Positions 37,426 through 45,061 of a stretch of DNA of 64,000 bases are shown here, in pieces. The position numbers and the translations under genes were made by a program. Position 1 is the first letter of the stretch, and each line of letters begins with the position of its first letter. This DNA is from Kocuria soli (GTDB lineage Bacteria > Actinomycetota > Actinomycetes > Actinomycetales > Micrococcaceae), in assembly GCF_003797835.1 (NCBI RefSeq), contig NZ_RKMF01000003.1, positions 124,001-188,000 on the forward strand. Reading direction: 5' to 3'. The notes under the pieces are model-generated. The model did no database searches. It saw only the letters and a program-made list of their open reading frames with translations, and was not told where the DNA came from.

Positions 37426-38268
37426 GTGGAGATCCTGAGGGTCTTCAACAACAACGTCGTCCTGGCCAGATCCGCCCGGGGCGACGACGTCGTGCTGACC
37501 GGCCGCGGCCTGGGGTTCCAGGCCAAGCCTGGGCAGACGGTGGACGAGTCCAAGGTGGTCCGGACCTTTGCGCCGGTGGACGGGCGCGACGTCGATCACC
37601 TGGGCCAGCTGGTGGCGGCGGTCCCGCCTGAGCACGTCAAACTCGCCGTGGTGGCGTTGGAAGCGGCGGGGCTCTCGGAGGTCGTGGAGAACAGCCCGTC
37701 CCTGTTGGTCACGCTGTCAGATCACTTGAGCTTTGCCATCAAGCGCGTGCGCGAGAACATCCGCCTGGACTATCCCCTGGAGACCGAGGTGGGGCACCTG
37801 TTCCCCACCGAACTCCAACAGGCCCGCCAGGTGTTGGCTGCCGTCAACGCCGAAAGCGAGGTGCAACTGCCGGACGGTGAGGCCGTGGCCATCGCGTTGC
37901 ACCTGGTCAACGTGGGGTTCACCACGGGGGACCTGTCCTACACGTACAAGCTCACGGGCATCCTCCAGCAGCTCCTGGACGTGGTGGGTGAGGCCTACGG
38001 CCGGCGGCTGGACAACACCTCCATCAGCGTGGCCCGGTTCATCACCCACCTGCGCTATCTGTTCGTGCGCATCCAGTCCGGCAAGCAGCTGGAGGGTGAG
38101 CCCTCCGCCGTCGGGACCGCGATCCGTGAGTCCCAACCGGAGGCCTACCGCACGGCCGAATTGGTCGCGACGTTGCTGGACCTGCGCCTGGACACCACGG
38201 TCACCCCGGACGAGACGGCCTACCTGGCCCTGCACATTGCCCGAGTCGTGTCCGACCCCAGGGTCTGA
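37426..38268 (+). CDS. bglG: BglG/LicT-family transcription antiterminator
   Basis: 280 residues: CAT RNA-binding domain (about 1-56, EILRVFNNNVVLA and TGRGLGFQAKPG) and two PTS regulation domains (PRD1 about 65-170, PRD2 about 175-280) with conserved His in DGEAVAIALHLVN, ITHLRYLF and ETAYLALHIAR. It binds the RAT at 33720, with activity set by PTS phosphorylation. GTG 37426 is preferred because AAGGGGAG lies 5 nt upstream. Unusually the regulator is downstream of the genes it controls, behind palindrome C2. Confidence 0.9.
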   Translation: MEILRVFNNNVVLARSARGDDVVLTGRGLGFQAKPGQTVDESKVVRTFAPVDGRDVDHLGQLVAAVPPEHVKLAVVALEAAGLSEVVENSPSLLVTLSDHLSFAIKRVRENIRLDYPLETEVGHLFPTELQQARQVLAAVNAESEVQLPDGEAVAIALHLVNVGFTTGDLSYTYKLTGILQQLLDVVGEAYGRRLDNTSISVARFITHLRYLFVRIQSGKQLEGEPSAVGTAIRESQPEAYRTAELVATLLDLRLDTTVTPDETAYLALHIARVVSDPRV

Positions 38269-38393
38269 CAAGCTTGACGGAGCATCCGGTCGATCCCGGA
38301 GGCGCCGATCCCTCAATCACGCGCGACCTTGCGACAGAGGGGTCAAAGCGGCACCAAAGCGACATCAACGCGATACCAAGGAGACCCGACAGC

Positions 38394-39212
38394 ATGACCG
38401 ACTACCGCCTGGTGGCCTTCGACATGGATGGCACGCTGTTGGACTCGACGCGGAACCTCCAACCGGGCACCCGCAAGGCGTTCCATGCCATGCACGCCGC
38501 CGGGACCAGGATCATGTTGGCCTCCGGCCGGCCCGTTCCCGGGCTGCACCTGTTGGCCAAGAAGCACGGGCTGGGGGAGAACCTGGTGTTCGCCGCGATG
38601 AACGGTTCCGTGGTGGTGGATCAGGCAACGGACGAGATCATCGCCAGCCACGCTCTGCCCAAGGACGTGGCCAACAATCTGATCCGCGCCGCCAAGGCCG
38701 CGGGGATCCTGGTGATGATCCCCCACGGTGCGGACCTGTACGTGGAGGACGATTCGAGCGAACGCGTCCACTACGAGGCAGAGGGCAACGACCTGACGCT
38801 GCGCGTGGTCGAGGACCTCACGACCATCGAGCCCGACCCCACCAAGATCGTGTTCGTGGCGGACCGGGAGCTCTCCCAGTCGCTGCACGACGAACTGCTG
38901 CGTGAGTACGCGGGGCGGATCGAACTGGCCTACTCGTCGCCGATCTACCTCGAGGCCACCGCCGCGGGCATCGACAAGGGCTCCGCCATCGAGGACTTCT
39001 GCACCGCCAACGGGCTCACGCTGGACCAGGTGATCGCCTTCGGGGACAACGGCAACGACATCGGAATGCTGCGCAAGGCCGGGCTGGGGGTGGCCATGGG
39101 CAACGGCATCCCGGAGGCCAAGGGCGCCGCCGACCTGGTCACCACCTCGAACGACGACGAAGGCATCGCCCGCGTCCTCGCCGAGCATTTCGAGTTCGAC
39201 ACCGACTTCTGA
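38394..39212 (+). CDS. Cof-type HAD-IIB family phosphatase
   Basis: 272-residue cytoplasmic sugar-phosphatase-like HAD protein: motif I FDMDGTLLDS, motif II in LASGRPVPG, motif III Lys/Asp in DKGSAIEDF and FGDNGNDIGML, with a type IIB cap. It may dephosphorylate excess sugar phosphate from the adjoining PTS. AAGGAG lies 10 nt before the ATG; the longer frame from 38274 is not supported. The transposon is inserted 25 bp after its stop. Confidence 0.88.
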   Translation: MTDYRLVAFDMDGTLLDSTRNLQPGTRKAFHAMHAAGTRIMLASGRPVPGLHLLAKKHGLGENLVFAAMNGSVVVDQATDEIIASHALPKDVANNLIRAAKAAGILVMIPHGADLYVEDDSSERVHYEAEGNDLTLRVVEDLTTIEPDPTKIVFVADRELSQSLHDELLREYAGRIELAYSSPIYLEATAAGIDKGSAIEDFCTANGLTLDQVIAFGDNGNDIGMLRKAGLGVAMGNGIPEAKGAADLVTTSNDDEGIARVLAEHFEFDTDF

Positions 39213-39231
39213 GAAGAGAGTTCTGAGGACG

Positions 39232-39237
39232 ATTCCC
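39232..39237. repeat. Target-site duplication, left copy
   Basis: ATTCCC directly before the left terminal repeat; the identical hexamer follows the right terminal repeat at 43562-43567. Confidence 0.88.
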
Positions 39238-39270
39238 TGTGACTTTCGGCGATAAGTGGCGGTGTTCTGC
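39238..39270 (+). repeat. Left terminal inverted repeat
   Basis: Starts TGTGACTTT; shares about 24 of 32 positions with the right end, including GTGGCGG at the same offset. A second GTGGCGG-type motif at 39280-39286 suggests repeated transposase-binding sites inside the end. Confidence 0.88.
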
Positions 39271-39291
39271 GGGCGCTTCGTGGCGGTCGTC

Positions 39292-40113
39292 TCAGTTGGT
39301 GGTGCCGATGACGAGGGTGCTCTGGGCGGCTTCGATGACGTCGTTGGTGATGGTGTCGAGTTCGTTGATCTTCATGACGCGCTCGATCTGAGGGAAGAGG
39401 CGTTCGAGCAGCCGGAAGTTGCCGCGGGTGATGCGGGTGATGCTGGCGATGGCCTGGGCGTCGGTGAAGTCCTCGGGATCGAGGGTCTTGCCGAGGGAGC
39501 GCCAGTGGCGCTGGAGGACGAAGAGCAACTCGTCGGTGCCCAGGGGACGGTATTGGTGGGCGAAGCCGACTCGGCTGTAGAACTGGGGGTAGTGGCTGAA
39601 CTGCTTTTCCAGGCCTGGCATGCCGATCAGGATCAGGGCGATGTTGTCGCGGTCGTACAGGTCGCGCAGCAGTTCCAGAGAGGCGGGGCGGAGCCGTTCG
39701 GACTCATCGACGATGATCAACTGCACGTGGTTCCTGCCGCGCCGCCGTGCCCAGGTCGGCGTGGTGTCCTGTCCGACTGGTTCGAGGTGCTGCTCGATGC
39801 AGATGTTGGTGCGGGTGATGGCCTGGTCGAGTTCGTCCTTCAGCGCCCGGGGCGTGGTCAGCACGCTGGGGGTGTAGAGCACGGTGCGGCTGCGAGCGAG
39901 GGTGGCGTAGATTTTGGCGTCGCTGTCGTCGCGTGGTCCCCAGTAGGTCAGCAGGTCGTAGGCCTTCTCCCAGTGGGCGTAGCGGCGCGCGGAGAGCGTC
40001 TTGCCCACCCCGGCCGGGCCGAAGCAGAGGCCGATGGTGTGGCCCCGCCGGACGGCGTCGGCGAACTCGGTGAATCGGCGGTGCTCTTTGGTGACGATGA
40101 AGCGCTGGCTCAC
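39292..40113 (-). CDS. tniB: Transposon AAA+ ATPase (TniB/IstB/MuB-like)
   Basis: 273-residue DNA-transposition ATPase that selects target DNA and activates the transposase. Walker A GPAGVGKTLSARRYA, Walker B LIIVDESERL, sensor LILIGMPGLE. Overlaps the transposase stop (ATGA) and so is translationally coupled. It ends 54 bp from the left tip of the element. Confidence 0.9.
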   Translation of the reverse strand: MSQRFIVTKEHRRFTEFADAVRRGHTIGLCFGPAGVGKTLSARRYAHWEKAYDLLTYWGPRDDSDAKIYATLARSRTVLYTPSVLTTPRALKDELDQAITRTNICIEQHLEPVGQDTTPTWARRRGRNHVQLIIVDESERLRPASLELLRDLYDRDNIALILIGMPGLEKQFSHYPQFYSRVGFAHQYRPLGTDELLFVLQRHWRSLGKTLDPEDFTDAQAIASITRITRGNFRLLERLFPQIERVMKINELDTITNDVIEAAQSTLVIGTTN

Positions 40114-41510
40114 CTCAGGTCCTCCTTGTAGACCTTCAACTTCCGCCGCGGCGCCGGTGCCGGCTCCTCGGTCGCCGGTGGCGATTCGATGGTGTGTGCG
40201 GCGACGACGGCGATGCGTTCGTTGATGCCCTGCCGCAAGGCCCGGCGGCGGGCGTTGCGAGCGGCCTGGATTTCCTTGAGACCGATCTTCTGGTCGTGAT
40301 GCTCCTGGTTGACGGCCTTGCAGAGGAACTCGTCGTGGTCGAACACGCGGATCTCGGTGATGTCGCGCGGGTCGTAGCGGACCACGACGGATCGTCCGAC
40401 ATAGCCAGCCAGCGTCGGAGAGACGTAGCGCAGCCCCTGGAAGCGGATGCCATCACGGCGCACCACCCGTGACTGGGCGACCGTCAGCAGTAGCCCGTCG
40501 AGGCCTTCCAGGCTCTCGGGCATGCGCGGCAGCCAACCCTCGGCGATCCACGCGCTGCGCGGCGAGACGCCGAGCTCGCTGTGGGTCCGGTCGTTGTAGG
40601 TGGCCACGAACCCCTCCAGTGCGCTGTCCAGCTCGGCCAGGGACAGCGTCGGTGTCGGGGCGGGGTGGCCCTCGGCGATGTATCCGGGCAGGCCGGCGAG
40701 AAGCTCGGTGTTGACGGTGCCGAAGAACCTCTCGATCTTGCCGCGGCCCTGGGGCCGGGCAACGATGGAGTGGATCAGCCGGATGTGCAGGTCGACGGCG
40801 GTGCCGGTGAGATGGTGGCTGATGAAGTCGCTGCCGTGGTCAACGTAGAGCACGTCGGGGATGCCGCACATCGGCCAGGCCGGGTCGGCCTTGTGCCAGA
40901 TCGCCTGCCGCAGCGCCAGCGCGGTGTTCATCGCCGAAGGAGCACCGAGGAAGACCGTGTAGCCGCAGATCGCCCGGGAGCAGTCATCGATGATGGACGT
41001 CAGCCATGGCCGGGCGGGCTTCCCGTCGGTGCCCGCGACGAGGATGTCGAGCAGGGTGTGGTCGGCCTGCCACATCGCATTGGGCCGCTCGGCCTGCCGC
41101 CGCAGCACCAGTTCGTGCTTGTCCCGGTAGGACGCCGCACCCTCCAGGGCGAGGGTGACCATGCCCGGATCCATGCCGCCCACGATCGACCGGACCACCC
41201 CATAGGAGGGCACCGGCCAGCCCTCCTGAGCGCAGATCTCAGTCGCCTTGCGGTGGATCGTGGCGATCGCGGGTCCGGGCTTGCTCAGCGCCAAACCCTC
41301 GATCAGCCGGACGAGCTCGGCAGGCAGATGGCGGGTGCCCGCATCCGCACGCGGCCTCGCATCCAGGCCCGCGTACCCGTCGGCGCGGTAGCGGGCGTGC
41401 CAGCGCTCCAGGGTGCGCAGACCGATCCCAGTCTGACGGGCCAGGGTCGTCAGCGCGATGCCGTCCTCGACATGCAGCCGCAAGATGCGCCACCGCGCCG
41501 CCCCGTCCAC
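40110..41510 (-). CDS. tniA: DDE transposase (TniA/Tn552 p480-like)
   Basis: 466 residues: N-terminal HTH (TTLARQTGIGLRTLERWHARY), an rve-type RNase-H fold with Asp in MWQADHTLLDI, Asp in YVDHGSDF and Glu in GRGKIERFFGTV, and a Mu-transposase C-terminal domain (RVVRRDGIRFQGLRYVSP). GTG 41510 is chosen because it follows the resolvase stop by one base; the longer frame overlaps the resolvase. All catalytic residues are intact. Confidence 0.9.
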   Translation of the reverse strand: MDGAARWRILRLHVEDGIALTTLARQTGIGLRTLERWHARYRADGYAGLDARPRADAGTRHLPAELVRLIEGLALSKPGPAIATIHRKATEICAQEGWPVPSYGVVRSIVGGMDPGMVTLALEGAASYRDKHELVLRRQAERPNAMWQADHTLLDILVAGTDGKPARPWLTSIIDDCSRAICGYTVFLGAPSAMNTALALRQAIWHKADPAWPMCGIPDVLYVDHGSDFISHHLTGTAVDLHIRLIHSIVARPQGRGKIERFFGTVNTELLAGLPGYIAEGHPAPTPTLSLAELDSALEGFVATYNDRTHSELGVSPRSAWIAEGWLPRMPESLEGLDGLLLTVAQSRVVRRDGIRFQGLRYVSPTLAGYVGRSVVVRYDPRDITEIRVFDHDEFLCKAVNQEHHDQKIGLKEIQAARNARRRALRQGINERIAVVAAHTIESPPATEEPAPAPRRKLKVYKEDLR

Positions 41511-41511
41511 C

Positions 41512-42153
41512 TCACACCTGCTCGGACACAGCGTCACGGGCACGGGCGGCCTGCTGGTGGCGATACAGCGTCGCACGCGACCACCCGACCAGACGGGCGG
41601 CATCTTCGGCGGTCCGGCCCTTGGCACGAGCATCCTGGGCGATGGTCAGCTTCTCCGCGATCACCGCCGGGTCAACCGGGGGCCGACCGAAACGGGTGCC
41701 GTTCGCCTTCGCCGCGGCGATCCCGGCATTGACACGTTCGGTGATCAGCTCGCGCTCGTACTCGGCCAGCATGCCCAGCATCATCCGGCCCGAGGTCGTC
41801 TCTGGGTCGATCCCGTCCGAGACCGATTGGATCTTCACCCCCTGGCCGCGTAGCAGGTTGACGGTGCTCAGGACATCGAGCAGGGAGCGGCCGAGCCGGT
41901 CGATGCGCCAGACCACGACGGTGTCACCGGCCTCGGCGTAGTCGAGCAGGCGCTTCATCCCCGGGCGCTCGATAGCGGTTCGGCTGCCCGAGGTCACATC
42001 GGAGAACACGTCCCGCTTCTGCACCCCGGCACCCACCAGCGCATCGACTTGCAGCTGCGCGTCCTGCGCAGCCGTACTCACCCGCGTGTACCCCAGATGC
42101 CTCTTACCCCAAGCATGATGCAGAAACCCCTGGAACGCACCCCCTTGAGGCAC
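41512..42153 (-). CDS. tniR: Serine resolvase/invertase (TniR/BinL-like)
   Basis: Up to 213 residues. The catalytic domain has the nucleophile Ser in GYTRVSTAAQD and the conserved Arg pair in VWRIDRLGRS; a HTH_7 DNA-binding tail follows (RTAEDAARLVGWSRATLYRH). It resolves transposition cointegrates. The start is uncertain: GTG 42153 is the only standard in-frame start, but resolvases usually begin 2-5 residues before LGYTRVS, so a non-standard start closer to 42100 is possible. Confidence 0.88.
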   Translation of the reverse strand: MPQGGAFQGFLHHAWGKRHLGYTRVSTAAQDAQLQVDALVGAGVQKRDVFSDVTSGSRTAIERPGMKRLLDYAEAGDTVVVWRIDRLGRSLLDVLSTVNLLRGQGVKIQSVSDGIDPETTSGRMMLGMLAEYERELITERVNAGIAAAKANGTRFGRPPVDPAVIAEKLTIAQDARAKGRTAEDAARLVGWSRATLYRHQQAARARDAVSEQV

Positions 42154-42233
42154 TTTCCGTCAAGACGACTTCGCAAGACACCTCCGAAAGCCTGTGCGCG
42201 CAGGGAGCGAGTCCGAGGCCGAGTGCCCGAGGT

Positions 42234-42265
42234 GTGTCTCATCAAACTGTCCATTAATAAGACAC
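42234..42265. promoter_or_regulatory. Candidate res subsite
   Basis: GTGTCT and AGACAC inverted over 32 bp, in the gap between resolvase and cargo regulator, where Tn552-type elements carry their resolution site. Confidence 0.45.
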
Positions 42266-42375
42266 GCGGAGCGACGTTTGACCCACGGGAGGAGGGGATC
42301 AAGGATTTCCGTTCACTTGCACGGCGTCGCGCAGGTCAACTGCGGTGGACTTCCAGATCAGTTCAGTCATTGCTG

Positions 42376-42400
42376 TATAGTTCAGCGGGTGCTGACTATA
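42376..42400. promoter_or_regulatory. Operator/-10 region of the cmtR-cadD operon
   Basis: TATAGTTCAGC and GCTGACTATA form an imperfect dyad. TATAGT (42376-42381) is 7 nt before GTG 42389 and serves as a -10 box, so a repressor bound here would cover the promoter and the first codons of a leaderless mRNA. Confidence 0.65.
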
Positions 42401-42748
42401 GATTCTCGTTTGGATGTGATGAACCGGCTGGGGCGGGCGATGGCCGACCCGACCCGGTCGCGGATACTGCTGACCCTGCTTCAGCGCCCGGCCTACCCGG
42501 CCGAGCTGGCCCGAGACCTGGAGCTGACGCGGCCGAACGTGTCGAACCACCTGGCGTGCCTGCGGGACTGTGGGCTCGCGGTCGCCGTGCCCCAGGGCCG
42601 CCAGACCCGGTATGAGATCGCGGATCCGCATCTGAGCCGGGTGCTGACCGCCCTGGTCGACGTGACCCTCGCGGTCAACGAGAACGCACCGTGCCTGGAC
42701 CCGGCCTGCTCGGCGCCGGGATGCCGCAGCACGGGGGTGGAGGCATGA
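42389..42748 (+). CDS. cmtR: CmtR-type ArsR/SmtB repressor (Cd/Pb sensor)
   Basis: 119-residue winged-helix metal sensor. It aligns without gaps to M. tuberculosis CmtR from the start codon (LGRAMADPTRSRIL, GLTRSNVSNHL-like segment reading LTRPNVSNHLACLRDCG, GRQTRYEIADPHL). Cys57, Cys61 and Cys102 fall at exactly the positions of the CmtR Cd/Pb ligands; extra cysteines 107 and 112 sit in the tail. It should repress its own operon until Cd or Pb binds. ATGA overlap with cadD. Confidence 0.92.
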   Translation: MLTIDSRLDVMNRLGRAMADPTRSRILLTLLQRPAYPAELARDLELTRPNVSNHLACLRDCGLAVAVPQGRQTRYEIADPHLSRVLTALVDVTLAVNENAPCLDPACSAPGCRSTGVEA

Positions 42749-43362
42749 TCCTGTCCTCGATCTTGCAGGCAATTGGCCTGTTCATCGCCACGAATATCGA
42801 CGACATCATCGTGCTCTCGCTGTTCTTCGCCCGCGGCGCGGGCCAGCGCGAGACCACCGCCCGCATCCTGGTCGGCCAGTATCTGGGCTTCGTGGGCATC
42901 CTGGGCGCGGCCGTGCCGGTCTCCCTGGGGGCCGGGGCGTTCCTGCCCCCGGAGGTCATCCCGTACTTCGGACTCATCCCCCTGGGCCTGGGCCTGTGGG
43001 CCGCCTGGCAGGCCTGGCGTGGGGACGGCGACGACGATGACGACGAGGCCAAGGTCGAAGGCAAGAAGGTCGAAGGCAAGAACGTGGCGGTGTGGACCGT
43101 GGCCGGGGTGACCTTCGCCAACGGCGGAGACAACATCGGGGTCTACGTCCCGGTCTTCCTCAGCGTGGGCCCGGGCGCCGTGGTGGCTTACTGCATCGTG
43201 TTCCTGGCGCTGGTGGCGGTGCTGGTCGCCCTGGCCAAGTTCGTCGCCACCCGCCGGCCGATCGCCGAGGTCCTGGAGCGCTGGGAACACATCCTGTTCC
43301 CCATCGTGCTGATCGGTCTGGGTGCCTTCATTCTGGTCAGCGGCGGGGCCTTCGGCTTCTAA
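42745..43362 (+). CDS. cadD: CadD-family cadmium resistance transporter
   Basis: 205-residue membrane protein of the cadmium-resistance transporter family. The repeated motifs NIDDIIVLSLFFAR and FANGGDNIGVYVPVF lie in the two halves, with about 5-6 hydrophobic segments and an acidic/lysine-rich cytoplasmic loop (about 93-112, DGDDDDDEAK). It would confer Cd tolerance by export or sequestration. GGTGGAGG precedes the ATG. Coupled to cmtR. Confidence 0.9.
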   Translation: MILSSILQAIGLFIATNIDDIIVLSLFFARGAGQRETTARILVGQYLGFVGILGAAVPVSLGAGAFLPPEVIPYFGLIPLGLGLWAAWQAWRGDGDDDDDEAKVEGKKVEGKNVAVWTVAGVTFANGGDNIGVYVPVFLSVGPGAVVAYCIVFLALVAVLVALAKFVATRRPIAEVLERWEHILFPIVLIGLGAFILVSGGAFGF

Positions 43363-43400
43363 CTGCGTCACCGGCCCCGCACGCGGCGCCGGTGACGCAG
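43363..43400 (+). terminator. Hairpin after cadD
   Basis: 13-bp perfect arms CTGCGTCACCGGC and complement (43388-43400) with a 12-nt loop, starting at the cadD stop. No T-run. Confidence 0.6.
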
Positions 43401-43434
43401 ATCGGCAGTCTCGACCACAAGGAGGTCTCCGACC

Positions 43435-43473
43435 ATGGCCGATGCCGACGTCCTGGTGATCGGCACCGGCCCC
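43435..43473 (+). pseudogene. 5' fragment of a flavoprotein oxidoreductase gene
   Basis: AAGGAGG, 9 nt, then ATG and MADADVLVIGTGP, the start of an FAD Rossmann motif as in thioredoxin/mercuric-reductase-like flavoproteins. Homology then stops and the frame runs through the transposon end, still open, into the next chromosomal gene (its ATG at 43612 is in the same frame). It is the remnant of a third cargo gene cut by the element boundary. Confidence 0.65.
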
Positions 43474-43528
43474 AAGTTGCGGACAGCTTCACTTCTGAGC
43501 GGACGCCCTGTGCCGCCATTTATCTCAT

Positions 43529-43561
43529 CAAGAATGCCGCCACATACCTGCAAAAGTCACA
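43529..43561 (-). repeat. Right terminal inverted repeat
   Basis: Complement begins TGTGACTTTTGCAGG and carries GTGGCGG at the same offset as the left end, plus a second ATGGCGGCA-type motif further in (about 43510-43520). Confidence 0.88.
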
Positions 43562-43567
43562 ATTCCC
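43562..43567. repeat. Target-site duplication, right copy
   Basis: ATTCCC, identical to 39232-39237. Confidence 0.88.
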
Positions 43568-43611
43568 GACAACCACGGCGCGGGGCGGTTCGCCCTCGCT
43601 ACCGTGGTGGG

Positions 43612-44966
43612 ATGACACGCGTGACCGGACCGCGGACGTGGTGGGACGGGCCCCTCGATGTGGAGGGACTGGCTCTCCAGGCGGTTGCTGCCGTCGTGGA
43701 CGCGCTGGGTGCCCTCACCGGGAAACCGGATCGGTACGCCGTGTCCGCGCTGGCGACCTTCGCAGCCTTCAACTCGCTGGGGCACTTGCGGGTGGACGGC
43801 CGCTCGCCACGCGGCTTCGCGCCGCTCTCCGGGTTCTGGCTCACGCGCGATGGCTGGATCCGCACGCACGGCAATTACCCGCATCACCGCCAACGTCTAC
43901 TGTCTGCGCTGCGGCTCGACCCGGGACTGAGCGACGACGACGCCGTCGGGCAGCTTTCCGCGGTGCTGCATGAGCTTCCCCGTGATGAGGCGGAACGGGC
44001 GATCCAGGCCGTCGGTGGAATCGCCGCACGTGTCCGGACACCCGACGAATGGGCGGGAACGGCCATGGCCCATGCTGTGGCCGACGAACCGTGGATCCGT
44101 GTCGAACCGTCTTCTGGCGCAGGCCGATCCTGGCAGACACGGTCATCTGCGTGGGCGCCTGCCGGGGACGTGTTGCGTCCGCTGACGGGTTGCGCGTCCT
44201 CGACTTCACCCGCGTGATTGCCGGGCCCGTGGCCACGCGGGTGCTCGGGGCACTGGGCACGGCGGTCCTCCGGATCGACCCGCCGTCCCTGCCGGAGTTG
44301 ATGGACCACCACATTGACGCCGGGTTCGACAAGCGTTCGGCCCTCGCGGACCTTTCGGAGCCCGCGGTGCTGGCAAGGGTCCGGGAGCTGATGGCCGAGG
44401 CCGACGTCGTCGTCTCCGGGTACCGACCCGGAGCAATGGCGAGGTTCGGCCTGGACGCCGCCACCCTGGTGGCTGAGCATCCGCACCTGACCGTGGCCGA
44501 ACTCGACGCCTGGGGGCCGGCCGGGCCGTGGGGCGGAATGCGCGGATTCGATTCGATCGTCCAGGCAGCCTCGGGCATCGCGACCATCTACGGATCGGGC
44601 GCGGGCGACCACTGGCGACCCGGAGCGTTGCCGTGTCAGGCCCTCGACCACGCGACCGGTTACGGGATCGCTGCCGGATTGATCCGGCTCCTGGCCGAGC
44701 GCCGGGAGTCCGGATGCGGTGGCCGCGTCCACATGTCGTTGGCCCGGACGGCAGTCGAACTCATGCGGTTACCGGTACCGGAAGTCACGGGCGGACCCGC
44801 GGCCAAGTCCGGGGCAACCTCGTCACCTGAACCCGCGTTGCGGAGCAAGACCAGCGACTTCGGCGTGCTGGAGTACGTGCCCCTCCCGCTGACGATCGAC
44901 GGTGAGTTGCTCGATTACCGTCGGCCACCCATGCTGCCGGGATCCGCAGAGTTGGCCTGGCGCTGA
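43612..44966 (+). pseudogene. Family III (CaiB/BaiF) CoA-transferase gene with frameshift
   Basis: Two frames together give one CoA-transferase family III protein. The first frame (43612 to about 44190) carries the N-terminal part (DGPLDVEGLALQAVAAVVDAL, GRSPRGFAPLSGFWLTRDGW, then RPLTG); the second continues at once with LRVLDFTRVIAGPVATRVLG, GFDKRSALADL, GFDSIVQAASGIA and LEYVPLPLTIDG to 44966. At 44187-44191 (GGGTT) one base appears to be missing. The native enzyme would move CoA between carboxylic acids. A TACCGT box lies 6 nt before the ATG. Could be a sequencing error, but in this state no full product is made. Confidence 0.78.
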
Positions 44967-45061
44967 GCGTGATGAAATGGCTGTGATCGCCAACCGCCGG
45001 AGCAGGCGGACGGTTCCGGTTCCGGGGTCTGGTGTGCCGCGATGATGATGGGAGTTGCCTG

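Larger units (their letters stand above)
39238..43561. mobile_element. Complete Tn552-like transposon carrying cadmium resistance
   Basis: A 4324-bp element with TGTGACTTT ends in inverted orientation, a 6-bp direct duplication of ATTCCC on either side, and the Tn552/Tn5053-type core: AAA ATPase, DDE transposase, serine resolvase. The 6-bp duplication fits the Tn552 group better than Tn5053 (5 bp). Cargo between the resolvase and the right end is a CmtR-type regulator, a CadD-type transporter and the first codons of a flavoprotein gene. The intact ends and perfect duplication imply a recent insertion with no later rearrangement. Confidence 0.92.

Noticed and set aside
43435-43611. Treating the fused frame from 43435 as the true start of the CoA-transferase
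   Set aside because: The first 13 residues are a flavoprotein start inside the transposon, and the frame crosses the terminal repeat; CoA-transferase homology begins near ATG 43612.
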